The position numbers and the translations under genes were made by a program. The notes beneath the pieces are model-generated. The model saw nothing but the letters and a program-made list of their open reading frames with translations. It made no database searches and was not told the origin of the DNA. Shown here one piece after another: positions 13,881-16,229 of a DNA stretch of 16,229 nt; the stretch's first letter is position 1; each line of letters opens with the position of its first letter. Source of the DNA: Cyanobacteria bacterium HKST-UBA02 (GTDB lineage: Bacteria; Cyanobacteriota; Vampirovibrionia; Obscuribacterales; Obscuribacteraceae); contig JAGQHH010000286.1 in NCBI GenBank assembly GCA_020431945.1, forward strand, positions 1-16,229, read 5' to 3'.

Positions 13881-14873
13881 ATGCGAAAGCTCTCCATCCG
13901 CGTACCTGCTAGCTCCGGCAATCTCGGTCCGGGCTTCGACGCCCTGGCGCTCGCTTTCGAGCTCTATTGCCGGATCGATGTGGAAGTGGACGGCGCTGGT
14001 TCGCCTGCGAGCACTGTTTCGGGCACTGCGGGTCGTGCTGCCGATGCGGCTTCGGGTACTGCTGCGGGTCCTGCCGGTCCTTATATAAAAGTAGCCGGAA
14101 AGCATAGCGCCGGTTTGCCGGAAGATTCGAGCAATCTGGTCTTGAAGATCATCGCCGATGTTCTGGGTGAAGAAGGCGCCGACCTTCTGGCTCGAACCTC
14201 GATCAAAGTCACCAACGACATTCCTCTGGCCCGTGGGCTCGGCTCGAGCAGCGCTGCCAGTTGCGGGGCGTTTTACTGCGCGCGCTGGCTGCAAGAGCTC
14301 GACCCGGGTCGCGACGAAATCATCCAGCATGTCGCTTCCATGGAGGGTCACGCCGAGAATTCCGCCGCCAGCGTCCTGGGTGGCGTCGTGGTGGTGGCAC
14401 GGCGGTCGCATGAAAATTTCGAGGCTGTTTCGACGAGCTGGCCTGCCCAGTGGGCGACGGTGGTGGTGGTGCCACCGCATGAGGTGAGCACTCCGGTGGC
14501 GCGCAAGATCCTGCCCCGCACCGTTGGTTTGAAACAAGCTGTAGCCAATATCCAGAACACGGCGCTTCTGATGACCGCTATCAATAAGGGCGATCCCGAG
14601 CTCTTGCGGATCAGTTTGAAAGACTTCATCCATGAGCCCTATAGAGAGAGCCTTGTGCCGGAGCTCACCTCCCTGCGCTCGTCTCTGCGTTGCGGCCCGG
14701 CTCTGGGCGTGGTCCTGAGCGGTGCCGGCTCGTCCGTGCTGGTGGTCTCCGAGCGCTCGGGCAAAGAAGAGCTGCTCGGCAGAATCGCCGAGTGGCAGGC
14801 GAAATACTGCCCGGGAGCCGAGATTCTCGATTTGAAAGTGGATCGTCAGGGCCTGGTGGTGGAAAGTGCCTGA
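13881..14873 (+). CDS. thrB: Homoserine kinase (GHMP family)
   Basis: Phosphorylates homoserine with ATP to give the substrate of threonine synthase. The 330-residue product begins with the GHMP N-terminal strand and SSGNLGPGFDALALAFEL (11-28). The ATP-binding loop is PLARGLGSSSAASCGA (115-130), and the C-terminal GHMP motif is LGVVLSGAGSSVLVV. Unusually, residues ~39-67 form a Gly/Ala/Ser/Thr-rich insert with a repeated SGTA core, placed between the first strands. The family is usually ~300-310 residues, so this insert accounts for the excess. The ATG at 13881 is 3 bp after the thrC stop, with GAGG only one base upstream and GGGA a little further out, suggesting coupled translation. The 3' end overlaps lysC by 8 bp. 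Confidence 0.95.
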   Translation: MRKLSIRVPASSGNLGPGFDALALAFELYCRIDVEVDGAGSPASTVSGTAGRAADAASGTAAGPAGPYIKVAGKHSAGLPEDSSNLVLKIIADVLGEEGADLLARTSIKVTNDIPLARGLGSSSAASCGAFYCARWLQELDPGRDEIIQHVASMEGHAENSAASVLGGVVVVARRSHENFEAVSTSWPAQWATVVVVPPHEVSTPVARKILPRTVGLKQAVANIQNTALLMTAINKGDPELLRISLKDFIHEPYRESLVPELTSLRSSLRCGPALGVVLSGAGSSVLVVSERSGKEELLGRIAEWQAKYCPGAEILDLKVDRQGLVVESA

Positions 14874-16086
14874 CCTCAAAGTGATGAAATTCGGCGGCAC
14901 TTCGGTGGGGAGCACCAGCCGCATGCGTCATGTCGCCGGTATCGTGGCCGATGCCTGCAAGCACGGCAAAGTGATCGTGGTGGTTTCTGCCATGGGCGGC
15001 ACCACCGACTATCTGGTGAAACTGGCGAAACAGTGCTCGCCGCATCCGGTGAAGCGCGAGCTGGATCTCTTGCTCTCCACCGGTGAGCAGGTTTCCATCG
15101 CGCTTCTTTCGATGATCCTCGCCGATCTGGGGGTGGCGGCCAAGTCTCTCACCGGGCCGCAGATCGGCATTTTCACCGAGAGCATTCACACAAATGCCCG
15201 AATCGTCGACATCAAGAAAGACGGCATCATGAGCCGCTTAGAAGATTTCGACGCGTTAGTTGTCGCCGGGTTTCAGGGCGTCAACAGTGAAGGGGACGTG
15301 ACCACCCTTGGGCGGGGCGGCTCGGATACGACGGCGGTGGCGCTGGCTGCGGCAGTGGGTGCCGGATGCGATATCTATACCGATGTGGACGGAATCTATA
15401 CGGCGGATCCCCGCCTCGTTCCCGACGCGGTCCTGCTCCCGCAGGTCTCTTATAACGAAGTCCTGGAGATGTCCAGACTCGGCGCCAAAGTGCTCCACCC
15501 GCGCGCAGTGGAGCTCGCCCGGCAGTACAACGTGGATTTGCGCGTCCGCAATACTTTCAAGCCCGACAACGAAGGCACTTTGATCGCAGGAGGGAATATG
15601 GAGATTTTTCGCGCCATAAGCTCGGTGGCTGTGGACAAGGATCAAGCAGCGGTGGCTATTATGGATGTGCCGGATCAACCCGGCATCGCCGGCAAGATCG
15701 CCGCGGCGCTTGCTGCCCAGAATATCGGCATAGATATGATCATGCAGTCCTTCCATCCTTCTATAGGTCACAACAGTTTGACCTTCACCGTGCATCAGGA
15801 CGTCCTCGATGACACGATAGAAGTTTTGAACAAACTGAAAGCCGAGCTCAAAGCCCGGGACGTTCAAGTCGACTCCGACTGTGCCAAGGTCAGCCTGGTG
15901 GGCGCCGGTCTCATGGAGCAGCCGGACATTCCTGCCCGTCTCTTCAAATCTCTGGGCGACGGCGGGATCAATATAAAGTTGATTTCTTCAAGCGAAGTAA
16001 AAATCAGCTGTATCGTCGGCCGTAAAGAAGCCGAGAAGGCAGCCCTGATCATCCACGAAGCCTTCGAGCTAGACGCCGTCAGCTGA
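14866..16086 (+). CDS. lysC: Aspartokinase (alpha subunit, full length) with two C-terminal ACT domains
   Basis: Phosphorylates aspartate, the committed step toward lysine, threonine and methionine. The 406-residue monofunctional enzyme starts with KFGGTSVG (8-15) and has VVVSAMGGTTD (38-48), the aspartate-site STGEQVS (71-77), TTLGRGGSDTTA (146-157) and the nucleotide-site YTDVDGIYTADPR (171-183). Two ACT domains follow from ~247 (AVAIMDVPDQPGIAGKIAAAL, then AKVSLVGAGLMEQPDIPARLF), as expected for lysine and/or threonine control. I chose the GTG at 14866 (MPDLKVMKFGG) over the ATG at 14884 because it gives the usual short lead-in. It overlaps thrB by 8 bp, so it is probably coupled. Length matches the Bacillus subtilis LysC type (~408). 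Confidence 0.96.
   Translation: MPDLKVMKFGGTSVGSTSRMRHVAGIVADACKHGKVIVVVSAMGGTTDYLVKLAKQCSPHPVKRELDLLLSTGEQVSIALLSMILADLGVAAKSLTGPQIGIFTESIHTNARIVDIKKDGIMSRLEDFDALVVAGFQGVNSEGDVTTLGRGGSDTTAVALAAAVGAGCDIYTDVDGIYTADPRLVPDAVLLPQVSYNEVLEMSRLGAKVLHPRAVELARQYNVDLRVRNTFKPDNEGTLIAGGNMEIFRAISSVAVDKDQAAVAIMDVPDQPGIAGKIAAALAAQNIGIDMIMQSFHPSIGHNSLTFTVHQDVLDDTIEVLNKLKAELKARDVQVDSDCAKVSLVGAGLMEQPDIPARLFKSLGDGGINIKLISSSEVKISCIVGRKEAEKAALIIHEAFELDAVS
15588..15600 (+). promoter_or_regulatory. Internal ribosome-binding site within lysC
   Basis: AGGAGGG (15588-15594), a full consensus Shine-Dalgarno sequence, precedes an in-frame ATG (15598-15600) with a 4-base gap after AGGAGG. It is the best ribosome-binding site match I saw in the window, better than that of lysC itself, although the spacing is slightly short. 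It lies at the boundary between the kinase and the ACT domains. Confidence 0.6.
15598..16086 (+). CDS. Probable aspartokinase beta subunit (ACT domains only) from internal start
   Basis: Starting at Met245 of LysC, this in-phase product would be 162 residues and contain only the two regulatory ACT domains. Family knowledge: Bacillus subtilis aspartokinase II and Corynebacterium aspartokinase are alpha2beta2 enzymes, whose beta subunit comes from an internal start near residue 246-250 and is ~160-170 residues long. The position, length and consensus ribosome-binding site here match that arrangement. Many other aspartokinases are homo-oligomers, so the beta product remains an inference until shown. 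Confidence 0.55.
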   Translation: MEIFRAISSVAVDKDQAAVAIMDVPDQPGIAGKIAAALAAQNIGIDMIMQSFHPSIGHNSLTFTVHQDVLDDTIEVLNKLKAELKARDVQVDSDCAKVSLVGAGLMEQPDIPARLFKSLGDGGINIKLISSSEVKISCIVGRKEAEKAALIIHEAFELDAVS

Positions 16087-16229
16087 CGCCCGGCGGACCA
16101 AGCCCAAAGTCCTGGTAGAGATCATGCGGGTCGGGCGACACGGTCATGACTTTATATGCCTGTGGGGTCATAAAAAATTCCAAAAACTTGATCTCACGGT
16201 CATATCCTTACGCTCATATGCCTGTGAGG
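16087..16229. repeat. Noncoding end of window with a short repeated motif
   Basis: After the lysC stop I see no gene. CACGGTCAT occurs at 16139-16147 and 16195-16203. ATATGCCTGTG followed by GGG or AGG occurs at 16154-16167 and 16216-16229. Two copies of a ~60-bp unit with indels would explain this, and the second copy is cut by the window edge. The core TATATGCCT also occurs in the repeat at 9329-9445, so the two may be related, but the shared stretch is short. Confidence 0.45.

Overview
This window looks like a chromosomal stretch of a bacterium with moderately high GC. It is densely coded with housekeeping and amino-acid biosynthesis genes. I see no tRNA, rRNA, CRISPR array, transposase or phage gene. 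The cobalamin gene belongs to the UPF0284/CobT-like family, best known from cyanobacteria and archaea. Together with several large proteins I do not recognise, this makes a non-photosynthetic relative of cyanobacteria (Melainabacteria/Vampirovibrionia, perhaps Obscuribacterales-like) a reasonable guess. That is an inference from family distribution, not a proof.

Layout. (1) 1-1199, plus strand: the 3' part of the ribosome-assembly GTPase gene rbgA/ylqF, then rnhB (RNase HII). (2) 1126-3156, minus strand: an acyl-CoA dehydrogenase followed 3 bp later by a J-domain protein whose 3' end overlaps rnhB tail to tail. (3) 3245-5682, plus strand: a diguanylate cyclase with a degenerate receiver domain, then an unrecognised Ala/Met-rich protein. 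(4) 5716-7938, minus strand: a polytopic membrane protein and a CobT-like phosphoribosyltransferase, 12 bp apart. (5) 8201-9295, plus strand: DAHP synthase (aroF), with a structured upstream region. (6) 9296-9803: a noncoding stretch with a palindromic tandem repeat. (7) 9804-11180, minus strand: a 458-residue protein of unknown function. (8) 11181-11527: intergenic, with a 14-bp tandem repeat and hairpins. (9) 11528-16086, plus strand: a tight hom-thrC-thrB-lysC operon. (10) 16087-16229: noncoding with a short repeat, cut by the window edge.

How the genes work together. The hom-thrC-thrB-lysC operon encodes four of the five steps from aspartate to threonine; aspartate-semialdehyde dehydrogenase (asd) is not in this window. 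Hom and LysC carry C-terminal ACT domains, as expected for feedback control by end-product amino acids. An internal ribosome-binding site in lysC sits in front of an in-frame ATG at the kinase/ACT boundary. This matches the two-subunit arrangement of Bacillus subtilis aspartokinase II and is the best mechanistic lead in the window. aroF feeds the shikimate pathway. The membrane-protein/cobT pair suggests a cobamide-related function.

I did not find a convincing new defence, mobile or secretion system. The items most worth a second look are the lysC internal start, the palindromic repeat array at 9329-9445, the receiver-dead diguanylate cyclase, and the unrecognised proteins at 4846-5682, 6889-7938 and 9804-11180.
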